Positions 15,201 to 23,116 of a stretch of 23,116 nucleotides of DNA are shown in pieces. A program made the position numbers and the translations under genes. The notes under the pieces were generated by a model. The model was not told the DNA's origin. It saw only the letters and a list, made by a program, of their open reading frames with translations, and did no database searches. This stretch comes from Phallusia fumigata. Lineage: Eukaryota; Chordata; Ascidiacea; Phlebobranchia; Ascidiidae. Location: NCBI GenBank assembly GCA_008931825.1, contig QXVZ01003512.1, forward strand, positions 1-23,116, given 5' to 3'. The number at the start of each line of letters is the position of its first letter. Within the stretch, counting starts at the first letter, position 1.

Positions 15201-18200
15201 ATTTGGTTGATGAGGACAGTAGTGAAGCATTATCTCCCGAACAACAGCCCCCTCCTCCAACATCGAGCCCGCCACTTGTTCTGCAAATCGCTACCACTTT
15301 GCCGACTGCTATTACAACTATCGCAGATTATACGGTCAGTTATGCCAAATCAATCCAGTTCTCTCAAAAAAATTGTCATAAAATAAGTGTTTTAAAGTTA
15401 AAATATATTATGCTAGTTTGTAACCTGCATACATAACCTATACATAGAACATTGTTTTAAAGTCCATGATGTGGTTATTGATTTCAACCTGCTATGACAT
15501 CATGTGAAATGTTGAAAGTGCAAACAAAATAGTAATACAAATGAAGAATTATATTCAAAAATACTTAATTTTTCAATATTGTGCAACCTTTAAGCTGTAT
15601 ATATTATTTTCTAATTGTGGCATGTTTACATTAAACCATATCTTGTTTCCCCACAGAAAAGTGAAGGATCATGTTTAATGAAATCTCCGAGCAGTTCGTC
15701 GCTTTACTCACAGAACAGTTCCCATCCTTACCTGTCAAGGCAACTGTCAAAGGTATGTCAAAATATTGCTAAAATCATATGAGCGGTAGGATTAAAGAAG
15801 TAACCAACAGCTTTCAGAAATAAACAAGTATAATGCTGCTGTTTAGATTCCTCTCATGTTAAAGATTTTACCTAATACGCTGATTCTACTTCTGTAGTAT
15901 TACTAATGTGTATTATGTTTATGCACACATTGTTTCACCCTTAATTTTAGATTTTAAAGTTTACTTTTTATACACTTGATAACAAATTGGATAAGTAAAC
16001 TTAACCGGATATATATCATACCATTTTACCCCAAATTGCTGGCATACAAACAACTGTTGGAACCAAAAGAAATACTCCAGTTACCTCCATATTCATGTAA
16101 CGCAGGGGGCAAAACTCAGTCAAAGTGGATCCATACCCAGGATAACGACCTCCCGTAAAAAGAAGGAAAAACCCAAGTTTAAAAAGTTCAAGTATCACCA
16201 GTACGTTCCACCTGATCAGGTACATTATGCCAAACCCCTTGGTTAACCTATCATAATCACCTGTTGTTGTGTATCACTCTATGCTTCTTGTCTGTGGTTG
16301 CCCAAACGAACATGTTTTGTTTGGTGAGAAAGTGCATTGTATTTTTGCACTTAATCATTTTGTTGCTGAGGTCTCTGGTTGGTTGCTTGTCGGTTTACTG
16401 GTCCACAAAGTGATTTTGTCACAGCATTGTTTTTGTCACACAGTGTGTTTTATTTAAAGATATCCTAAAAGTAAAGGTGTGTGAAAAAAGGTGCATTTTC
16501 TTTTACAGTTCCTATTTAGATCTTGATTTATGTTTTGGGTTCAATAATTTTATTTCATGCCCCATAANTGTCACTAAAATTAGTCTGTCATGCATTCCAA
16601 TCAACAAGGAAGTTGAAGTCTTAACATGTGATAATATTAGCTTGCAATATCGAAGTTCTATTGTACATAATCACAAAGTGGTAAGAGTCTACAAACTCTG
16701 TCTGCCACCATAGCTAGTGCTATTTGCACAATGCTCAATTCCCGAAACTTAGAAACCTATCACTTCTAAAGTTCTAACCCACCCTCACGTTTGCAACTTG
16801 ATTCAAATGCATTCCAAAGTCAAAAATGGCATTAAACTTACAGGAAAGTAATAGAAATCATACATCATATTGTTGTAACTGCAAAATGACAACTGTTTAA
16901 AATGCACATTGCTATGTTTCATAGCTGCGGAGTAACTTTGGAATATGGGCTTGTAAATTGGGTCAAAGGTCACGCAACCACTGATGTGAGTAGGTGGGTT
17001 AGGTAGAAAGTAATTGAAGAGTGATGTCATTGAATATAAATAGTTTTCTTTACAAAGTGGAGCACTGCGCCATTGTAAGTCTTGTCAATGGATGGTGCAA
17101 CAGGTTTGGTTTCATGAACTCTTCTGTTAAATTCTCCCAATCTCCCTAATATTACATTTCAACTTTCGGTGGCCAAGTGAAACAATGATTAATTTACAGT
17201 ACAACATACTGATGATGGTGTAAAACATGTAATGGATGTCTTTTGTCGTACAGTTTTTTTAAGTTTTTGATGTTTTTCTACAAGCTCTTCCATGTGGGTG
17301 AGCAGTTTCATGGTCGTAAACTCTGCCAGAAAGCATTCACACGCTGTGGTTGTCCACACAGACCTAACTGTTACTCCATCTAAAGCACACACAAGTATGT
17401 GGTCTACACAGCAGGCAGCCCCTTAATCAAACAAGAACTCACTCAAGTCTTATCATTCCCACCCATCTCTGTGTAAACAGTAGTCAAAAAGTGTCCTTGA
17501 AATCAAAAAAATGTTGGTTTTTGGTGATTTGGAACTCGAGATAACAGTCTATGACACTTATGGCAGAAATTACATATGTTCTGAATGGTAATGAAACTAG
17601 ATTGCTGGATTAAAGTGAACAGATTTTTTTGTTTGTTTTAAAAGCAGGGTTATTTGTCTGTGTTGTTTAAGCCACTTTGTAAGCAATTAGCATTTTTATA
17701 GTCCAATAAAAAATGTTAAAGTTCCATAAAAAACATAAAATGTCTTTTCACCTCTTCTTTTTTATTATTACGGGAGTCTTTGAAAGTGGAATTTTTACTT
17801 TATACATTGTTAAAATACCAATGGCTTGCCACATTGTAAAACTGCCAGTCAGATAATTGAAAATGAATTTTGCAGTCCAAGACTGTACAAGTCATTGACT
17901 CTATTTTTCATCTTGTTTGTCAATGAAGTTGTAGAGTAATTTATTTAGTTGGTGTTGTGGAAGTGATTCGTCACTGTTCCTGGAAATTAAACAATAAACC
18001 TGAAGTGCTTCCTGTTGTCTTCCTAATTGCACCCAATTAATGAAAATGCAACACAAGAATTTGTCCTCGAAAACTTCCTTTTTTTGGCTAGAAAAATATA
18101 AGACATATTTCTTGACAGAGTCATTTCAGAATTTTATTTTTTTTAGGTGATTTTGACGATGCTAAACAGTTTTATACCAATTTGTACATGGTAAAGATAA

Positions 18201-21200
18201 CAAATGACACAAAATAGCTTTACCTGATGTACCGTACTCAGAATTTTGATTGTTTTCCAATTTTGCTGGACAGGTCCAAGTGTTTGTCATTAAGAAAAGT
18301 CCATTTGTCAAGAATTGAGTGTTTTGTTTTGATACATGTCGCTTATGTTCTGCCAATTGTCAAAGGATTTCAATATTTACACAACTCACTGTGGCATGAC
18401 CTGTACTCCTTTGACACACTTAATGCAGATTTTGGTTTAATGGTAGTTTAGTATCATATATATATATATAGCCACTTTCCAAGTTTTTGCTTTCTTATTT
18501 TGATTATCTGTATGGAACCTATTTTTTGTTTTGATTCAGTCAAAATTTGACTTTGACAGTTGACAGTGTCCAAGATGTAGACATAATTTTTTCTGGTATT
18601 AATTACATGATGACGCATATTCATTTCTAAATCTGCCCCGAAGCAGTCATGCTGTCCTCTGATATTGGTATACTTATATAAGCACATATATTGTTGCACC
18701 TTGCAGATTAAAGCTTGGAAAACCGGCTCTTTGTTAATATTTCACCTTTTGCATTTCTGGCAGAGGTCATTGTTTGCTGTGTTGCAATCCCAAGTGTTTG
18801 ATAGAAGAGAATGTCGAAAAAAATTATTTTAATATGACTTGATTTTATCAAAATTTTTAATCGAATGTTTCATTGGTTTCCAGCAACAGGGCAAAACAAC
18901 ACGTTTGCTTCACCCCAACGAGATCGGCGATGACACTCCATATTCCCGATTGCTACAGCAACAACAACTTTACTTGCAGCTGCAAATTATGAACAAACAG
19001 TACAACCAAAGGTGTGTACGTGTTGTTGTATCCTAAAAGCCTTTAACAAAACAAAAACAGGCGTGTCTTCAAACATAATCCTAGGTCTTTTTTATCATTT
19101 TGCCACAATTTTGTTACTGTAAGTATTTTAAATTTTGTAAATTCTCTGCTCTGTCAAAGAGTAAGCCACGCTTTTGTTTCTTACAATTTTTCAATACTGC
19201 TGAACCAACAGAAGAATAGAATGCAATTCCTTACTCTAAATATTATGATTTTTTTGCATTATACCTTTACAGTGGAGAAATCCCAAAACGTTAAGCCTAA
19301 AATTTAATCATAGAATTGATTTATCGGCAGGTCGGGAGACGCATCCCAACAGACTGGTAGCTTTTCACAGAAGGTATGTGATTATTTTGCTTTGCCTAAT
19401 GTAACTAGCTGTAATATTGTACACAACCTTTTTTGTGTGAGTAAATAAGCAAAAATACTTGTTTTGTGAGTTCTGCCTAATATGTAACATGTTTAATATT
19501 TCAACCTTAAACTACATTTTTGTGAAACTTTTTGTAATATTCCTTTGCAAACTATTGCGCTTTAGCTGTACATTCATACCATTCACCAATGAAGCAAATT
19601 TGTCCTGTTGCAAATTTAAAAAGCTTTTCAAATGTTTACTGGCATTGTTTTAAATAAACCGAAATCCCATAAAAATAAACACTAGTTTGGAAGCTACTAA
19701 GTTTGTTTCTGTCAACCTGTTTACAAAGCTTTACGTCTAAAATTGTTTGGCTGCCCCAAAGACTGCCTCTATTTTCAAATATGGTCTAAATCTATCGTGC
19801 ATTGGATTAAAAACAGATCATATTATCTCACTGTAGCCCTCAATCCTTTTCAAATCACAATCATTTCAACTTTCGAACTTAGCAGTTTTGCAGATGGGGG
19901 ATTAACTTAGCACCGTAAAGTCTTTGTTATACGATCTGCTGCTCACGTAAAAGATTGTTTTGTGCTAACTCAATTAGACTAGGACCTGGGCCAACACCAC
20001 AGCCAATTATGTTAACCACAAAACCCTGCAAATTAAGCCAAGAGGATTTTGTAGTGTACATTTTCTAAAACCAATGTTGTGTGATATGCCACGCTTGAGA
20101 TGATCTTAGGTTTAATATTTTTTTGTGAGAATTTTAAAAAATGGCTTTAGGCAATGATTTTAACTGCACCACCAAGTATAAAAAATACTTTTATGATGTC
20201 GTTTTTAATTGCGAGGGTATGGTATTATTTGTAAAGGTACAGTTTTGAATGAATTAAGCTTTTGTTTAATGTGTTTGTATTTTGAAGTGTAATTTCTTTT
20301 AGGCCTAATAAAGTCCATTTCATTCCATTACCTCCTTACCTACTCTTGACCATAAAAAACTCACTTTATAGCATATCTCTTGTACACATTACTTACTGCT
20401 GCAAAGCTATCCCATCATCAACAAGCACAACCTTAGCAGATGGCTGTGGTTTTAAAACCTATAACGTGATCATATTTATCCCAGCTGCTACTTCACAGTT
20501 CAACATTTTTTTCACAACAGGGAATCGGTCCGCCACCACCCCCTCCGATATCGCAATTGATGAAATCCGATAAACCGCGGTCCAGCACAGCACTCACGCT
20601 AAGTAAACTTGAGGAAATGAAAGTGTCGGAACTAAAAGAAGAACTAAAGTTTCGGCGGCTTAAGGTGAACTGTTGTGTTAAAATAATAATTTTTAGAGTC
20701 AAAAATATGCAGGGCCTCGACCAGCTTTTAACATTGAACATTTAACATTTTGCATCTGCTCTCTTTAAACAGTTGCCCTCTTTCAATAGTCACAGAAATA
20801 TATAACTTGCTTGCTGTATGAGATAGAAAAAAAACAGTGTTGATATACTTACACTTATATTCATGTTTGCAGCTTTTTCTTGGATAAGCAACCCCTTTCA
20901 CTTTGTCAAACATATTGAAGTTTTTGTGTATTGACATGTATAAAACTACACAGCAAACTTGTCTTAATTTTCAACTCACATTTTTCCTTTTTGCAGGTTA
21001 CTGGCACCAAGGAAGTATTGGTTGAAAGGCTAAAGCCATTCTGTGTGGACAGTGAAAATCCCTTGTAAGTAAAAATGCTTTACACTGACAAATTTACATG
21101 TAGATATGTCATGCACGAAAAACAACAAAATGTTGTAAACTTTGGTATGTGTAAATGCACATCACATTTTATCCAAACATTATTTTACCAAACAGAGTTG

Positions 21201-22678
21201 AAAATGAGATATGGGGGTTAGGTACACATTTCACAGTTTTAAAACTTGAGCAGAAAGGTACAAGCCAATACCTGGGGATACTCATTTCCTATGTTATACC
21301 AAATGCCGTTAGGAATGGCTTCTAGCTTTCTGTGAAGATTGCGATATTTTGACATTGTCAAAAAACTTACCAAANCACATTTTATCCAAACATTATTTTA
21401 CCAAACAGAGTTGAAAATGAGATATGGGGGTTAGGTACACATTTCACAGTTTTAAAACTTGAGCAGAAAGGTACAAGCCAATACCTGGGGATACTCATTT
21501 CCTATGTTATACCAAATGCCGTTAGGAATGGCTTCTAGCTTTCTGTGAAGATTGCGATATTTTGACATTGTCAAAAAACTTACCAAAAGTACCCACTTAC
21601 GTCTTGGTAAAAATGCAGGTGGTTCAACTAACAAAATAAACTAATTAATGGAAAAAATACCTACTCTTAACTTAACAATTATTGTTGCAGTCTCGCTGAC
21701 CTTCAGCTTGGCGATGATAATTCATCATCGGGGGCCTATGTAACTGCGGGAAGTCCAACCACCATGAACGATGTAAGTTGACAATGTGGAATAATTGAAA
21801 ACTCAATTCTTTGTAATATTAATTGCGCTTCTTATAAAAAGCAGTAAAAAGCATTGTTTTGACAAGCTGGTCAGAGTATATGCCATAACTAGGTAATGAA
21901 AAAGTGAGGTTGCCTTACAAAAATGTCGATTATTAAATCCAATTATATAATGTACGTTAATTTTGCAATTTCAAATTAGCTGTAATGGGCTGGTTCCCGT
22001 CCGTATGTGACCCGGGCCGACAATGCCCAGGTCGGTTGTAGACTGCAAAATTTTTCAACTACATCATTTTAGGAAACCTGAGTTTTGAATTTTTTTCAGT
22101 TTGATAAATTTTAGCAACATTCCAAGGATTGCTATTTGAACTAGTAAACTGTGTGTTTGACCAAAATTGTGTGGTGTGATGTTGTGACACAGAAGCAAAT
22201 GCTCACACCAGTGGTTCCTAAACTTTTTCCTTAACGGTACCCCCTATCTTATTTTCCAGAAAGTAATTGTTGTTCTCATGTTTAAATAACAAACAATTTT
22301 GTTTGGATGTTATAAACATAATGTAGTATCTATATATCTGGCCCTTAGCAAGAACGGTCATTTTGGTTTCACTGAAATTGAAAACAAGGCAAAAAAAAAC
22401 TGACCAACTGTTTCATTTCAACAGGTCACCTTCCAAGCTGTGGCCCAGGAAAACCACTCCATGCAACCCATTATCACCCAGGGACTTACCCTCAGCCCCA
22501 ACAACACCGACCAAGTGGGGTCCAATGATGCAGGTCCCAGTACAGCTTTCACCATCGACCCCAACACAGTTTTCACCCATCGTGTGGCACGGATGCCGAT
22601 CCCGGAACAACATAAGATTGTGTTGAAGCAGGAGAAGTTTACGATGCCAACCTGGCATTCAAATGTACAAGATGCAAG
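12162..22678 (+). CDS. Mrtf: Myocardin-related transcription factor (MRTF), 5' and central exons
   Basis: Exons: 12162-12227, 12850-12981, 13233-13394, 15171-15334, 15657-15752, 16106-16219, 18884-19011, 19331-19373, 20521-20664, 20997-21064, 21691-21772, 22425-22678, about 484 residues, incomplete at both ends. Order: three RPEL motifs, DEDSSEALSPEQ acidic block, a proline-rich and a serine-rich segment, basic RKKKEKPKFKKFKYHQYVPP, Q-rich LLQQQQLYLQLQI, polyproline, SAP domain, then a Thr/Asn/Pro-rich region. MRTFs bind G-actin through RPEL motifs and, when actin polymerises, enter the nucleus and co-activate SRF on cytoskeletal and muscle genes. All twelve exons have matching splice phases. 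The start-codon exon, leucine zipper and transactivation domain are not in view. The family call is very secure. Confidence 0.95.
12228..12849 (+). other. MRTF intron between RPEL1 and RPEL2 exons
   Basis: About 620 bases, AT-rich, ending in the acceptor TGTCTGTTGCAG. No repeat or extra exon was recognised. Confidence 0.5.
12850..12981 (+). CDS. Mrtf: MRTF exon: RPEL motif 2
   Basis: Reads LKSPGTFFEQVQKLERAHKE, then KFLNKAIQIRPIRDELVQKH and ILEG. RPIRDEL is an intact R-P-x-x-x-E-L motif, and the run into LKSP...LERA..E.fL parallels vertebrate LKSPAAFHEQ..SLERARTE. Donor GAAG|GTATGT, phase 1 at both ends. Confidence 0.96.
13233..13394 (+). CDS. Mrtf: MRTF exon: RPEL motif 3
   Basis: Reads TNASSAIVANQKDLKKAQLV, then DDLNDKIAFRPGVIELVERN and IIPATEPFHEALKG. 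RPGVIEL is an intact RPEL. The segment corresponding to vertebrate KLKRARLADDLNEKI is DLKKAQLVDDLNDKI, with fewer basic residues in the spacer that contributes to the nuclear-import signal. Acceptor TTATTTCAG, donor AAAG|GTTGGC, phase 1 both ends. Confidence 0.96.
13395..15170 (+). other. MRTF intron after the RPEL region
   Basis: About 1.8 kb, AT-rich. Open frames within it (for example 14133-14378) show no recognisable domain or compatible splice phases. No repeat family seen elsewhere in the window was recognised. Confidence 0.5.
15171..15334 (+). CDS. Mrtf: MRTF exon: acidic SSEALSPEQ block
   Basis: Reads GHIQYKKISDLVDEDSSEAL then SPEQQPPPPTSSPPL and a Thr-rich end, ITTIADYT. DEDSSEALSPEQ is almost identical to the vertebrate MRTF segment DEDSSDALSPEQ. 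The SP site is a potential proline-directed phosphorylation site. Acceptor TTTTTAATTCAG, donor ACG|GTCAGT. Begins phase 1, ends phase 0. Confidence 0.95.
15335..15656 (+). other. MRTF intron
   Basis: About 320 bases, AT-rich, ending in TTTCCCCACAG. Nothing else seen. Confidence 0.5.
15657..15752 (+). CDS. Mrtf: MRTF exon: serine-rich linker
   Basis: Phase 0 at both ends, 32 codons. Reads KSEGSCLMKSPSSSSLYSQN, then SSHPYLSRQLSK. No defined domain; a disordered, potentially phosphorylated linker between the acidic block and the basic region. Good splice sites, TTTCCCCACAG and AAG|GTATGT. The family has variable sequence here, so support is mainly splice signal and phase. Confidence 0.8.
15753..16105 (+). 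other. MRTF intron
   Basis: About 350 bases, AT-rich. The acceptor CATGTAACGCAG is weak in pyrimidines, but the following protein match is decisive. Nothing else seen. Confidence 0.5.
16106..16219 (+). CDS. Mrtf: MRTF exon: basic region KKFKYHQYVPPDQ
   Basis: Phase 0 at both ends, 38 codons. Reads GAKLSQSGSIPRITTSRKKK, then EKPKFKKFKYHQYVPPDQ. KFKKFKYHQYVPPDQ matches the vertebrate KVKKLKYHQYIPPDQ block, the most conserved basic segment of MRTFs, needed for SRF contact and nuclear localisation. Donor CAG|GTACAT. Confidence 0.97.
16220..18883 (+). other. Largest MRTF intron
   Basis: About 2.7 kb. It includes an N at 16568, a (TA)n microsatellite at 18456-18470 and a minus-strand open segment near 17189-17420 with protein-like sequence (see findings). 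No plus-strand exon was recognised. Confidence 0.5.
18456..18470. repeat. (TA)n microsatellite
   Basis: Uninterrupted alternating AT of 15 bases in an MRTF intron. Likely length-variable; no function suggested. Confidence 0.9.
18884..19011 (+). CDS. Mrtf: MRTF exon: glutamine-rich segment
   Basis: Reads QQGKTTRLLHPNEIGDDTPY, then SRLLQQQQLYLQLQIMNKQY and NQ. LLQQQQLYLQLQI corresponds to vertebrate LLQQQQLFLQLQIL, the Q-rich helix after the basic region. Acceptor TTGGTTTCCAG, donor AAAG|GTGTGT. Begins phase 0, ends phase 2. Confidence 0.96.
19012..19330 (+). other. MRTF intron
   Basis: About 320 bases, AT-rich, nothing further recognised. Confidence 0.45.
19331..19373 (+). CDS. Mrtf: MRTF short linker exon
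   Basis: 43 bases, completing Arg from exon 18884-19011 and reading SGDASQQTGSFSQK. Called from the acceptor ATTTATCGGCAG, the donor AAG|GTATGT and the exact phase fit (2 to 0) between neighbours. Low complexity, so homology cannot confirm it; it could be alternatively spliced only with a frame change. Confidence 0.65.
19374..20520 (+). other. MRTF intron
   Basis: About 1.15 kb, AT-rich. No exon or recognised repeat. Confidence 0.45.
20521..20664 (+). CDS. Mrtf: MRTF exon: polyproline and first half of SAP domain
   Basis: Phase 0 at both ends. Reads GIGPPPPPPISQLMKSDKPR, then SSTALTLSKLEEMKVSELKE and ELKFRRLK. L-x-x-M-K-V-x-E-L-K-x-E-L-x-x-R-x-L is the first helix of the SAP motif as in vertebrate LDDMKVAELKQELKLRSL. 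Donor AAG|GTGAAC. Confidence 0.97.
20665..20996 (+). other. MRTF intron inside the SAP domain
   Basis: About 330 bases, AT-rich, ending in TTTCCTTTTTGCAG. Nothing else seen. Confidence 0.5.
20997..21064 (+). CDS. Mrtf: MRTF exon: second half of SAP domain
   Basis: Reads VTGTKEVLVERLKPFCVDSE then NP. Joined to the previous exon it gives RRLKVTGTKEVLVERLKPF, the turn and second helix of SAP (vertebrate PVSGTKTELIERLRAY). SAP motifs bind DNA or chromatin. Donor CCCTT|GTAAGT. Begins phase 0, ends phase 2. Confidence 0.97.
21163..21587. repeat. Exact 212-base tandem duplication split by an N
   Basis: Bases 21163-21374 and 21376-21587 are identical by eye, from CACATTTTATCCAAACATTA to GTCAAAAAACTTACCAAA, with only the N at 21375 between them. 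Exact identity abutting an ambiguous base indicates two overlapping contigs or haplotype sequences joined without collapsing the overlap. It lies in an intron and does not affect MRTF coding. Confidence 0.92.
21691..21772 (+). CDS. Mrtf: MRTF exon after SAP
   Basis: Completes Phe, then reads LADLQLGDDNSSSGAYVTAG and SPTTMND. Acceptor TTATTGTTGCAG, donor GAT|GTAAGT. Begins phase 2, ends phase 0. No domain; a Ser/Thr-rich linker. Confidence 0.82.
21773..22424 (+). other. MRTF intron
   Basis: About 650 bases. Apart from a hAT-like end at 22209 there is GC-richer sequence around 21985-22040 (GGTTCCCGTCC, CCCGGGCCGACAATGCCC) of unknown nature. No exon. Confidence 0.45.
22209..22260 (+). mobile_element. 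hAT-like terminal fragment
   Basis: CAGTGGTTCCTAAACTTTTT followed by CCTTAACGGTACCCCCT resembles the end of hAT miniature elements and the left end of the 8058-8275 element. No matching inverted end was found, so the element is truncated or strongly diverged and its right boundary is not set. Confidence 0.5.
22425..22678 (+). CDS. Mrtf: MRTF exon: Thr/Pro/Asn-rich region, last exon in view
   Basis: Acceptor GTTTCATTTCAACAG, phase 0 from the previous exon. Reads VTFQAVAQENHSMQPIITQG, then LTLSPNNTDQVGSNDAGPST and, near the end, HKIVLKQEKFTMPTWHSNVQ and DA before the donor GCAAG|GTTAGA in phase 2. The donor is weaker than others here. A second frame is also open through most of the exon (S/T-P rich, to a stop at 22626), but phase and the missing stop favour the frame given. 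Confidence 0.78.
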
Positions 22679-23116
22679 GTTAGAATTTTCAAGGCAATTT
22701 TTTTCATGCCTTTAATACGTTTATCATTTAGCAAGAGGTCACCCAATTTATTTTAAAACAATAACCCAAGTTTACTCCCAAAAATTATATTTTTGTGCTC
22801 AATTATAATGAGCAACTGTAGACCTTAAGAACATGTATTTGTCACAAAAAAACAAGACCCGTAGTTTTAATGATTTAAAAAAGCAGCCAACAACTCCCGG
22901 AAATTGTAACTGATCTCACTTGGTTTGTGGCCCATAGTTTTGGCGTAGGCTACGGCTAAAGCTAACTGTGATTTAAGCAGCCAAAGTGATTAAAAAAATG
23001 AATGAACTTGGTGATAAAAATGTATCTCAGAAAGTGGTTAGTGTCACCCCCCCAAAAAAAAGTTAAAAAGTATGTCAGTGAAACTGGAACAAACGTTGCA
23101 GCTTGATGACCGGGCT
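22679..23116 (+). other. Partial MRTF intron to window end
   Basis: About 440 bases of AT-rich sequence. No exon with leucine-zipper-like sequence is seen, so the next MRTF exon probably lies beyond the window. Confidence 0.45.

Noticed and set aside
1-23116. CRISPR array, bacterial operon or phage-type system
   Set aside because: No regular spacer-repeat structure and no prokaryotic gene organisation; the coding sequence is spliced eukaryotic.

Overview
The window looks like an intron-rich, AT-rich invertebrate chordate genome, most likely a tunicate of the Ciona type. This is inferred from short exons with good GT/AG signals separated by AT-rich introns, from the protein families present, and from many short interspersed elements. 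It is not proven. Every exon was placed by hand by matching splice sites, intron phases and protein-family pattern. None of the multi-exon coding sequence forms one long open frame.

Region 1-3180 is intergenic as far as I can see and carries repeat fragments. From about 3181 to 11501 (+ strand) lies one gene of about ten exons, encoding a secreted or membrane-tethered ZP protein. It has a signal peptide, an apple/PAN-like domain, a thrombospondin type-1 repeat, a ZP module of the uromodulin/GP2 type, a furin-type site RRKRS, and a short tail that may be a GPI or membrane anchor. The assembled coding length is a multiple of three only when the single N at 7914 is removed, or stands for a multiple of three bases. 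Introns carry a tRNA-derived SINE, hAT-like remnants, palindromic repeats and CRE-like sites.

From 12162 to at least 22678 (+ strand) lies the N-terminal and central half of a myocardin-related transcription factor (MRTF). Its exons encode three RPEL actin-binding motifs, the acidic DEDSSEALSPEQ block, the basic KKFKYHQYVPPDQ segment, a glutamine-rich stretch, a SAP domain, and a Ser/Thr/Pro/Asn-rich region. The exon carrying the first ATG was not found, and the leucine zipper and transactivation domain lie beyond the window. The last exon of the ZP gene and the first visible MRTF exon are only about 0.7 kb apart and have compatible splice phases, so automatic annotation could fuse them.

The two genes have no evident functional link: one is an extracellular-matrix or cell-surface protein, the other an actin-regulated SRF co-activator. 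One 212-bp stretch (21163-21374 and 21376-21587) is repeated exactly on either side of an N and is almost certainly an assembly artefact. I found no novel molecular system. The points most worth checking are the architecture and anchor of the ZP protein, the altered RPEL1 motif of MRTF, the N-associated frame break, and the missing MRTF start.
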